Assembly (NCBI GenBank): GCA_024695465.1
Contig: JAILID010000019.1
Span: forward strand, 21,975-85,974
Length of the DNA stretch: 64,000 bases
Direction of reading: 5' to 3'
DNA from: Lachnospiraceae bacterium
Lineage (GTDB): Bacteria > Bacillota > Clostridia > Lachnospirales > Lachnospiraceae
The position numbers were made by a program, and so were the translations under genes. Below are positions 26,178-33,334 of this stretch, piece by piece (position 1 is the stretch's first letter; every line of letters starts with the position of its first letter). Below the pieces are notes generated by a model. It did no database searches, had not been told where the DNA came from, and saw only the letters and a program-made list of their open reading frames with translations.

Positions 26178-27473
26178 TCAGCCGACGGCCCCGCCGTGCA
26201 TCATGCCTTCAGCCATCATGCCTTCGTCCGCCATGCCGCCGTCCATCAAGCCTTCAGCCATCAGGCCGCCGTCTTCCCCATCGTTCTCGGAGACCGTCAT
26301 CTCCTCCATCGGGATCGCCGCCTGCCCGACTTCGTTGCTCTCATCCGGGAACGCGATATAATCTTCCGGAGCAAGCCCTTCCAGGACGCGGACCTTGAAA
26401 AGCTCGTCATCCCGCTCGCCCAGCGTGACGGGTCTTTTGACCAGCTTTCCGTTTTCAGCCGCCCAGACGAAAGGTGCCTCCGGATCGCTCTCATCGATGT
26501 AATACTGATCCAGCCAGATACCGCTGTTTTCATTTTCCGAAAGCTGGCCGACATTGACCTCCATGTAGACATGCTGGCCCAGCATCAGCTCCTCGCTTGA
26601 ATCCAGATCCACATAGAAAGGATAGCTGGTGCTCTGGCCGCCGGAATTGCCGTAATAACCCTCGCCGGACGAACCGTTCTCCCGGTCAATCAGGGTAACC
26701 GTTCCCGTCCAGATCCTGTCCGGATCTACACGGCTGTGCACGAGCATGGCGGAGCCTTCCATGATATCCCCGATATTGGATTCATTAACCGATCCCCTGA
26801 CCCGGAAGTCCCCGGTCTTCATGATCTTTATAAAGGAGTTATCGCTCTCGCCGTAAGCGACCTGGCCGCCGCTGCCGTTATTGACCGACTGGACCACCCC
26901 GGCGATCTTGCTTTTCACCTCGGCGTTCTCGATATTCTCCTTCAGCTTCTCGATCTCCGCCTGCTTTCCCTTGATGTCGTATTCCTTCTGGCGCTTTTCA
27001 AGCTGCTGCTGCTGAATCTGGATCGTATAGGAAGCCTGGTCCGAGGAAGAAGCCGCCTTCTTCTCCTTTTCCAGCTGCTCGATGGTCGAATTCATACCGG
27101 CAAGCTCGGCCTCCAGCCGCTCCAGGTCGATCTCCCCCTGCGAAAGGTTCTGCCGGAACTGCTCCGCGTCGTAAATGAAAAGCGGGGTTCCCTCCTCCAC
27201 GGTCTGGCCCGCGGTCACATAAATCTCCGCCACCGTATACTCCGGATTCCGCTCCACCGACCAGGTTTCCTGGGACTCGACGACCCCGGCAAATCGGTTC
27301 AGCATCCCGTTTCCGCTCCCCAGCCCCGTAAGGGACGCAATCGAAGTGACGTAGACGGCGTTTTCCGGATCCGGCTCCCCGCCGCCTCTTTTGTAGACAG
27401 AGAAAACGATCCCTCCGAGAATCAGAAGAACCGCCGCCGCAATAAACCAGCCTTTCTTTCCTTTTTTCTTCAT
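26178..27473 (-). CDS. HlyD-type adaptor with Met/Gly-rich C-terminal tail
   Basis: A 431-aa adaptor: N-terminal transmembrane helix (GWFIAAAVLLILGGIVFSVY), lipoyl half (YTVAEIYVTAGQTVEEGTPLFIYD), a Gln-rich coiled-coil hairpin (about 110-190), second lipoyl half (KSKIAGVVQSVNNGSGGQVAYG) and beta-barrel domains. The last 30 residues are a Met/Gly/Asp/Glu-rich tail (GLMAEGLMDGGM, EGMMAEGMMHGG) absent from typical adaptors, possibly metal-binding. The ATG at 27473 follows AGGAGGA; the open frame extends eight codons upstream. First gene of the efflux cluster. The helical hairpin is short, as in Gram-positive adaptors that need no outer-membrane channel. Confidence 0.88.
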   Translation of the reverse strand: MKKKGKKGWFIAAAVLLILGGIVFSVYKRGGGEPDPENAVYVTSIASLTGLGSGNGMLNRFAGVVESQETWSVERNPEYTVAEIYVTAGQTVEEGTPLFIYDAEQFRQNLSQGEIDLERLEAELAGMNSTIEQLEKEKKAASSSDQASYTIQIQQQQLEKRQKEYDIKGKQAEIEKLKENIENAEVKSKIAGVVQSVNNGSGGQVAYGESDNSFIKIMKTGDFRVRGSVNESNIGDIMEGSAMLVHSRVDPDRIWTGTVTLIDRENGSSGEGYYGNSGGQSTSYPFYVDLDSSEELMLGQHVYMEVNVGQLSENENSGIWLDQYYIDESDPEAPFVWAAENGKLVKRPVTLGERDDELFKVRVLEGLAPEDYIAFPDESNEVGQAAIPMEEMTVSENDGEDGGLMAEGLMDGGMADEGMMAEGMMHGGAVG

Positions 27474-27494
27474 GTTTTCCTCCTGCTCTTTCCG

Positions 27495-27526
27495 CACAAA
27501 ACGGCAAAGGTGTTTTCACCTTCGCC
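27495..27526 (-). terminator. Terminator of the GntR-ABC operon
   Basis: GGCAAAGGTG (27503-27512) pairs with CACCTTCGCC (27517-27526) around TTTT, allowing one G-U. On the minus strand GTTTTG follows. It lies between the ABC permease stop (27578) and the first adaptor gene. Confidence 0.55.
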
Positions 27527-27577
27527 GCTTTGCCTTTTTCAGCCTTCACTTTCAAGACGTCTTTCAGCCTTGACTTT

Positions 27578-29797
27578 TCAGGCTATTTCCTCCACCAGCT
27601 TCGCAAAGTTTTCCGGATCGCTGAGCTTAACCGCCCAATTCGTCTCATAGTCCTCCGACTCCCCGGCTCCTTTGATCTGAAAATACAGACCAAAATCCAT
27701 CGTCCCCGCTTCGCTTCCCCCATTCCGCCGCTTTACGCGTTCCACGGTTTCAAGAAGAGCCTCCACCTCCGTCCCACCGGAGAAAAAGATCCCTCCATCG
27801 AGAAGCTTTTCATAGTCAGATAAACCGTATCGCTCCGCAAAAGCCGCGAGCGCTTCCTGGGAAGATTCGCTCCAGCACCAGGCTCCCTTTACGCGACAGG
27901 CGGCGTCCGCCTTCGCCGGAAGCCCCAGCTCTTCAAGACAGGCCCGGGTGTTTTCATAATTCTCATAGACATAGGCTTCGCTGACGACGTCCATAAGGTC
28001 AAAGCCCTGATGGACTTTCGTATACTCCTCATAATCATCGTAGTCGAAATAGAAGCTGATCACGTATAGCGGGCTGCTTTCCCGGGCCTCCAAAAGATCA
28101 ATCCGCCGGCTGTCCGCATCCAGCGCCTCAAGGAGCTTCAGCCTCTGCTCCGCATCCAGGGTTATTTTGTTTTCCGCATATTCCCCCAGCGGATCCTCCC
28201 ACCGGCTCAGCGCGATCCTGTTATAGCGCTCCGGATCCATCTGGCCGAAGGGATAATACTTGTTCCGGAAATCAACGGTCGAGGACATCTTCCCAAGCGC
28301 CTCCCCGGTTTCCTCCAGCGGAATCTGATATCCGCGGATACGCATGCCGCCGCCTTTCATTTTATAAAGGATCCGCACGGAACACATCGTCTCTTCCCCG
28401 GCAGCGTCCGAAGGCTCCGCCGCCTCCCGGACCCCCAGTTCCGCGAGCTCGTAGATGCCGTCAAAATCCTCCACCAGATTCTTCCTGAGCCAGAGGGACT
28501 CCTGCGAGACGCTGCCGCCCTCCGCCTCCCGGTCATAGTGGCCGTTCAGGGTATCGCAATTGGCAAGCTCCATGGCTGCAAAGTCCTCCGAGACCGCCAT
28601 CGCCTCGATCCGGCTTTTGTCCGGCAGCCAGGTGTCATAACCCAGAAGGTCGAAGCAGAAAACGGCGGGAATAAGAACGCTGCCCAAAAGCACCACAAGC
28701 CCCGAAATCCAGTGGCGCGCGATATTCCGGATATCCGGCGCCATGACAAACTCAAAGACCCCGTTGGCGATGAAAGCGCAGGCCGCCGACCCGAAAAGAA
28801 ACCAGCCCATAAGCCCTTCCGACTGGCCGACAAGGATCCAGAGCAGAAATCCCCCCGCGACGCCAACCGGGATCGCGACGGCCGTCTTAAGGAAGGGCGC
28901 CGTACCCGGAAATGTCAGGGAGTTTTCCGCCGTCTCCGCCGGCCTTTTCCTGTAAATGAAAACCGCCAGCCAGAGCGCAAGGCCCGTATAGATAAGAAGG
29001 ACCGCAACGGTCTTAAGCGGCGCCCTGTCAAAATAAGACGGGACGGTCAGCGCTGAAAACCAGAAGATGTTCTCTCCGTAATTCTCCGAATACCAGGTCT
29101 TATAGAAGAAGGAGCACAGCAGCTCATTAAGACCGCCCAGGCAGACTCCGTAAAAGAGCAGGAAGACGGACAAAAGAGTGCCGATCAGCATTCTTCCCGA
29201 AAGCACCATGGCAAGCAGCACCAGCGAATAGACCGCCGAAAAAGCCAGAATATTGAAGGCCGCGGCCCGGAAAACTCCGGCCGCCAGCGCCCCGCTGAAG
29301 ACCCCCTGGGAAGCGCATACCGGAAACACCGCCAGCAGCAGCGAGACAAGATACGGGCAGATCACGATAAGCCAGCCCGAAAGACAGGGGACGAAGAAAT
29401 ACCTTTCACGCCTCATCGGAAGGCTCAGGAAGAAATCGCTCCGATCCTGCTTCTCCAGATACACATAGCCGGAAATGCCTGCCAAAAGCGCTGCCGCGAG
29501 AATAAAGAAATAGTAATAGCCCCCCGTCAGCCCCAGATAGGAAATCGCTGCCGACTTCCTCACCTTCAGAAGCATCTCCCCGGGCATCTCCCCGCGCCCC
29601 GACGCCGCCAGCTGAATCACCATCAGGCTTCCGGCCGGATACACCACCAGCGCGACAACAAGGATCAGGGCAAGGAGCCAGCTTCTCTCCTTGATATCCC
29701 AGAGCAGAAGCCTGGCAAAAGAAATCTTTCTCTCCCCCGGACGGCCCTGATCCGTCCCTCTTATGCTTTTAAATCGATCAATAAAGTTCATCACCAT
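27578..29797 (-). CDS. ABC-2-type exporter permease with large C-terminal domain
   Basis: A 739-aa membrane protein. Residues 1-25 are cytoplasmic; about 10 to 12 hydrophobic segments follow to about residue 390, including the ABC-2 pattern YVYLEKQDRSDFFLSLPMRRERYF. Then comes a soluble, acidic domain of about 340 residues ending in a peptide rich in Tyr/Asp/Glu. Permeases of this size follow GntR/YtrA-type regulators and an ATPase in Clostridia, as here; the soluble part resembles the DUF6449 type but I cannot confirm it. ATG at 29797 follows AAGGGG. Substrate unknown; Bacillus ytr operons respond to cell-wall antibiotics. Confidence 0.8.
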   Translation of the reverse strand: MVMNFIDRFKSIRGTDQGRPGERKISFARLLLWDIKERSWLLALILVVALVVYPAGSLMVIQLAASGRGEMPGEMLLKVRKSAAISYLGLTGGYYYFFILAAALLAGISGYVYLEKQDRSDFFLSLPMRRERYFFVPCLSGWLIVICPYLVSLLLAVFPVCASQGVFSGALAAGVFRAAAFNILAFSAVYSLVLLAMVLSGRMLIGTLLSVFLLFYGVCLGGLNELLCSFFYKTWYSENYGENIFWFSALTVPSYFDRAPLKTVAVLLIYTGLALWLAVFIYRKRPAETAENSLTFPGTAPFLKTAVAIPVGVAGGFLLWILVGQSEGLMGWFLFGSAACAFIANGVFEFVMAPDIRNIARHWISGLVVLLGSVLIPAVFCFDLLGYDTWLPDKSRIEAMAVSEDFAAMELANCDTLNGHYDREAEGGSVSQESLWLRKNLVEDFDGIYELAELGVREAAEPSDAAGEETMCSVRILYKMKGGGMRIRGYQIPLEETGEALGKMSSTVDFRNKYYPFGQMDPERYNRIALSRWEDPLGEYAENKITLDAEQRLKLLEALDADSRRIDLLEARESSPLYVISFYFDYDDYEEYTKVHQGFDLMDVVSEAYVYENYENTRACLEELGLPAKADAACRVKGAWCWSESSQEALAAFAERYGLSDYEKLLDGGIFFSGGTEVEALLETVERVKRRNGGSEAGTMDFGLYFQIKGAGESEDYETNWAVKLSDPENFAKLVEEIA

Positions 29798-29914
29798 ATA
29801 GTATACCCCTTTTTGGCGAATTTGTTACATATCATCTGAAAAAATCTGTTCTCTTACAGCTCAAATGAGCCTCCTTTTAAGGCCGGCCCGCTCCCCTTCC
29901 ATGAGACGCAAACG

Positions 29915-30820
29915 TCAGGGTTCAAAGAGCCGGTCCACCTCATAGCCCGCCGTCTCCGTCGCGCTGATAAAGATCTCTTCCAGCGTAAGCGGCAGAGCCT
30001 CCGCAAAAATCGGGTTTTTGGATTCCACCGCCCGGACCACCTCCAGATTGGTTCCCCTGGCCACGAAGGTAAGGAGCGTCCCCCGGTGGGAGAACTGGAG
30101 CACATCCAGCTCCCTCAGCAGTTCCTCCTCCCGGGCCTTATCGGGAAGGACGCACTGGACTTTCTGCATGTGGAATTTCATATCCTCCAGGTTCTCCGAA
30201 AAGAGGATCCGCCCCCCGTGCAGAAGGCCTACCTGGTCGCAGATATCCTCCAGCTCCCGCATATTGTGGGAGGCGATGACCGGCGTAAAATCCCGGTCCA
30301 CCATCTCGGCGGCAAAGATCTTCTTAACCGCCTGCCGCATGACCGGATCCAGCCCGTCGAAGGTCTCGTCACAGAGAAGATATTTCGTATTCGCGCAGAC
30401 CCCCAGAAGAACCGATACCTGTTTCTTCATCCCCTTTGAGAAGGTCCTCAGCTTGCGCCTTCCCGGCAGCCCGGCGTGTTCGAGCATCCGCTGATAGCGT
30501 TTCCGATCGAAAGCCGGATAGGCGATTTTATAAAAATTCCCCATCGACTCCGGCGTCGCGTTCGGGAAAAACCAGCCGGTATCCGCAATAAAACAGATTT
30601 TTTCCTTGGCGTGGGGATTCTCGAATACTTCCTCCCCGTCCACCAGGATCTTCCCTTCCTCCGGCTTCAAGACCCCCGCCGCCATGCGGAGAAGGGTGGA
30701 CTTGCCCGCCCCGTTCGTCCCGACGAGCCCGTAGACCTTGCCCTCCGTGATATCCGCGCTCAGCTCCCTGACCGCCTCGATATCCCCGAAATTCTTTTTT
30801 ACGCCTTTGATCTCAATCAT
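29915..30820 (-). CDS. ABC transporter ATP-binding protein (YtrB-like)
   Basis: A 301-aa ATPase with Walker A GTNGAGKSTLL, signature in FSKGMKKQVSVLLG, Walker B YLLCDETFDGLDP, the H-loop in ASHNMRELEDICD, and a C-terminal extension of about 90 residues. Sequence style matches exporters of the YtrB/BcrA kind. The ATG at 30820 has GGAGGTG six bases upstream and lies inside the end of the regulator gene (eight-base overlap), so the two are translationally coupled. Partner permease is the next gene. Confidence 0.92.
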   Translation of the reverse strand: MIEIKGVKKNFGDIEAVRELSADITEGKVYGLVGTNGAGKSTLLRMAAGVLKPEEGKILVDGEEVFENPHAKEKICFIADTGWFFPNATPESMGNFYKIAYPAFDRKRYQRMLEHAGLPGRRKLRTFSKGMKKQVSVLLGVCANTKYLLCDETFDGLDPVMRQAVKKIFAAEMVDRDFTPVIASHNMRELEDICDQVGLLHGGRILFSENLEDMKFHMQKVQCVLPDKAREEELLRELDVLQFSHRGTLLTFVARGTNLEVVRAVESKNPIFAEALPLTLEEIFISATETAGYEVDRLFEP

Positions 30821-31190
30821 GTTTTTCACCTCCGACCGTTTCCCGCAGCACCCTAAGAAGCTCTTCCTCTGATATGCCCAGCTCCTGCCCTTCTTTCAGA
30901 AGGGAAATGAACTTCCCGCGCCAAAGCAGCTTCTTCTTCTCAACTGCGGTCAGATCCCCGGATACGAAGCTTCCCCGGCCCTTTACCGTATAGATAAAAC
31001 CCTTCATCTCAAGGATGGCGTAGGCCTTCTGGATCGTGTTGGGGTTGATCGCCAGCTCAAGCGCCATCTGCCGCACGCTCGGAAGCTGCTCTTCCGCAGC
31101 CAGAACGCCGCTGGCGATCAAGCGTTCCACCCGTTCCACGATCTGCTCATATATGGGCCTCCGGTCCTTCACGTCAATTGTTATCAGCAC
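30813..31190 (-). CDS. GntR-family repressor, YtrA subfamily
   Basis: A 125-aa regulator. The GntR winged helix is at about residues 8-75 (PIYEQIVERVERLIASGVLAAEEQLPSVRQMALELAINPNTIQKAYAILEMKGFIYTVKGRGSFV), followed by a short helical dimerisation tail and no ligand domain, as in YtrA. The start is GTG at 31190 behind AGGTGG; the open frame goes ten codons further. It leads a regulator-ATPase-permease operon and most likely represses it through the palindrome overlapping the promoter (31232-31250). Confidence 0.92.
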   Translation of the reverse strand: MLITIDVKDRRPIYEQIVERVERLIASGVLAAEEQLPSVRQMALELAINPNTIQKAYAILEMKGFIYTVKGRGSFVSGDLTAVEKKKLLWRGKFISLLKEGQELGISEEELLRVLRETVGGEKHD

Positions 31191-31231
31191 GCAACCACCT
31201 GCCTTTCGCGTTCGTCTCACTTGTATTAGCT

Positions 31232-31250
31232 GTATTATATGTCATAATAC
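31232..31250. promoter_or_regulatory. Probable autoregulatory operator of the GntR/YtrA regulator
   Basis: GTATTA-N7-TAATAC (31232-31237 and 31245-31250) is an inverted repeat that overlaps the -10 box and the spacer. Another GTATTA lies upstream at 31223-31228. The position predicts steric repression by the first gene product of the operon. Confidence 0.65.
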
Positions 31251-31262
31251 ACTTGCTGTCAA
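31234..31262 (-). promoter_or_regulatory. Consensus promoter of the GntR-ABC operon
   Basis: Minus strand TTGACA (31262-31257), exactly 17 bases, TATAAT (31239-31234). Both hexamers are perfect. The start codon of the regulator is about 43 bases downstream. Confidence 0.88.
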
Positions 31263-31300
31263 GAAAAAACTGCCGCAGATTTTTCCGGCCCGCCCGCCTT

Positions 31301-31316
31301 CCGGGACGCGTCCCGG
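31301..31316. other. 16-bp perfect GC-rich palindrome
   Basis: CCGGGACGCGTCCCGG stands in the stretch between the histidine-phosphatase gene end and the GntR promoter. It could help end transcription of the phosphatase gene but no T-run follows. Confidence 0.4.
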
Positions 31317-31368
31317 CCCGTCCCCGGAAGCACCGCTTCACGCGGCTGCGCGCAGCCCTGATAAACGT

Positions 31369-31956
31369 TTACTTCTCCTGAAGGCGGATTTTCTCCAGCG
31401 TCCGATGCCGCCCGTCTTCCGCCTCATACACCCGCACCTCGCAGTTGCGGGGCTTGGGCCGCCACAGAAGCCCGTTTTTCCGATCTTCCAGGTAGCCCGA
31501 CAGGGCCCGCATGATGCCTCCGTGACAGGCGACAAGCACCGTTTCGTATTCCTTGCCTTCCAGCTCCCGTAAAAAAGAAGCGCTCCTTCGCCGGAGCGAA
31601 TCGACCGTCTCCACGCTTTTCGGCGCCGGAAACAGTTCCGGAAAGAGCCAGTAAGACATCATGAAAGGCCCCAGCAGGTAGAACTTCTTCTTTTCATAGT
31701 TCCCGAAATCAGCCTCTATAAGGCGGGGATCCCGGATCACTTCCGAGGGAGCGACCCCGCCGATGATCGCGCCGGTCATGACCGCCCGGTCAAGAGGGCT
31801 GGCGTAGACCGCGTCAAAATGAAGCCCGCCAAGCCTCTCCCGCATTGCCCCGGCCTGGGCCAGGCCCTTTTCGTTTAAGGGTTCATCCGTAAGCCCCTGC
31901 ATAAGGCTCTTTTTATTGAGGTTCGTCTGTCCGTGACGGGTGAGATAGATTTTCAT
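31369..31956 (-). CDS. Histidine phosphatase family protein (phosphoglycerate-mutase-like)
   Basis: A 195-aa phosphatase of branch 1. The phospho-acceptor is His8 in LTRHGQTN (Arg7-His8-Gly9), with LMQGLTDEPLNEKGLAQA, the catalytic Glu in RLIEADFG and the second His in VACHGGIMRAL. The insert FYLLGPFMMSYW sits where cofactor-independent substrates differ. True phosphoglycerate mutase is longer, so a phosphatase on another phosphoester (for example alpha-ribazole phosphate or sugar phosphate) is more likely. The start at 31956 was preferred over a 48-codon longer frame because the protein family begins there and GGAAAG lies upstream. Confidence 0.85.
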   Translation of the reverse strand: MKIYLTRHGQTNLNKKSLMQGLTDEPLNEKGLAQAGAMRERLGGLHFDAVYASPLDRAVMTGAIIGGVAPSEVIRDPRLIEADFGNYEKKKFYLLGPFMMSYWLFPELFPAPKSVETVDSLRRRSASFLRELEGKEYETVLVACHGGIMRALSGYLEDRKNGLLWRPKPRNCEVRVYEAEDGRHRTLEKIRLQEK

Positions 31957-32210
31957 TTTCAGATTCTTTCCTTTCCGCATCGGAATGCTGCGGCGCCGGC
32001 CGCGGCAAATCCGTATTCCAAGAAATCCTTCCGGAGAAGCGCAACAGGAGAATCGCTCCGCCGGCAGGTTCATTATACGATATCCCTCTTTTTTTGACAA
32101 CAGGCGCCTCGGCTGGCTTTAAAAAACGATATCGGAGACAGGCGGATCTATGTTATACTGATCCTGGATTTAGTCAATCTTCCCGGCCTTATTTCGCAAA
32201 GGAGGTCCTT

Positions 32211-33287
32211 ATGCCGCAGCTTACCTATCTCATTGTCGGCTCCGGTTGGAGAGCCGAATTCTACGGCCGCATCGCCGCCGCGTACCCTGATCTTTTCAGG
32301 GCCGTCTACTACTGCCGCTCCGAGGAGAAAGCCGCGCTCATGCGCGGGCGCAGCGGCCTTCAGGCCTTCTGCTCGGTGGGAGACTGCCTCCGCCTGAACC
32401 CGGATTTCGTCGTGACCGCCGTGGACAAAGCCCACAGCGCGGAAGCCGCGATCGAATGGGCCAGCCGCGGGTTTGCGGTCGCCTGCGAGACGCCGGCCGC
32501 GCCCTCTGCCGAAGGCCTCAAGGCGCTTTTGGGCTGCAAACAGCCGGACGGCTCCCCCGCCCGGATCAGCTGCATGGAACAATACCGGCGCTACCCGGTC
32601 CTCATGGCCGGCCTCGACGCAGTCAATGCCGGCGCCATCGGCGAGCCCTGCAGCGCCTATCTCTCCGCCGCCCACGATTACCACGCTTTCAGCCTCCTCA
32701 AAAAAATGCTGAAGACCGAAGGCCAGGGCTATAAGCTCCGGGGAGAAAGCATCCAAAGCCCCGTCACTTTGACGGACTCCCGAAAGGAAGCCCTCTACGA
32801 CGGCAGGGAAAAGCCTGCCGCCCGCGACATTCTCCACATCACATTCGATTCCGGCAAAACGGCGGTCTATGATTTTTCAGGCGTCCAGTACCACTCCTAC
32901 ATCCGCTCCCGTACGCTCATCCTCCGGGGCTCCCGCGGAGAGTGGAACGGCCGGACGATTCTGGGGCTCAACGAGGCCAACGAGCCCGTCCGCACCCTTC
33001 TCATGCCGGAGATTCCGGAACGATACCGCTGCCTTGACAACACCGCCCTCCGGGATCTCCGCAAAGTCTGGCAGAATGAACTGACTTTAGAGACCGCCCA
33101 GGACGAGTTCGCCATCGCCTCCATGCTGCTCGACATGGGCGAATTCATCGCCGGAGGTCCCGCCCCTTACCCGCTTATCAGCGCCGCGGAAGATACGCTC
33201 TTCTGGCTGAAAGCCCGGGAAGCGCTCGCCAGCCCCTGGGAAACCGTATCCGTCAAGCCTCTTTCCGCCTTTCCGGAAGACTTCTGA
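32211..33287 (+). CDS. Gfo/Idh/MocA-type oxidoreductase-like protein
   Basis: A 358-aa protein with the NAD(P)-binding Rossmann start TYLIVGSGWRAEFYGRIAA and the C-terminal dimer/substrate domain of the family (HDYHAFSLLKKML..., FDSGKTAVYDFSG). The usual EKP motif with the catalytic lysine reads CETPAAPS here, so the dehydrogenase chemistry may be changed or lost. AAAGGAGGT precedes the ATG at 32211; the long upstream open frame is not coding. Promoter candidate: TGTTATACT extended -10 at 32151-32159. Monocistronic, next to the arabinose genes, so a sugar or sugar-acid substrate is plausible. Confidence 0.8.
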   Translation: MPQLTYLIVGSGWRAEFYGRIAAAYPDLFRAVYYCRSEEKAALMRGRSGLQAFCSVGDCLRLNPDFVVTAVDKAHSAEAAIEWASRGFAVACETPAAPSAEGLKALLGCKQPDGSPARISCMEQYRRYPVLMAGLDAVNAGAIGEPCSAYLSAAHDYHAFSLLKKMLKTEGQGYKLRGESIQSPVTLTDSRKEALYDGREKPAARDILHITFDSGKTAVYDFSGVQYHSYIRSRTLILRGSRGEWNGRTILGLNEANEPVRTLLMPEIPERYRCLDNTALRDLRKVWQNELTLETAQDEFAIASMLLDMGEFIAGGPAPYPLISAAEDTLFWLKAREALASPWETVSVKPLSAFPEDF

Positions 33288-33302
33288 ATACGACGCGCGC
33301 AT

Positions 33303-33333
33303 AAAGAGAGCGGCCGAATGGCCGCTCTCTTTT
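33303..33333 (+). terminator. Bidirectional terminator between convergent genes
   Basis: AAAGAGAGCGGCC (33303-33315) pairs perfectly with GGCCGCTCTCTTT (33320-33332) around GAAT. It ends the Gfo/Idh gene and, from the other side, the GH127 operon. Confidence 0.85.
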
Positions 33334-33334
33334 A

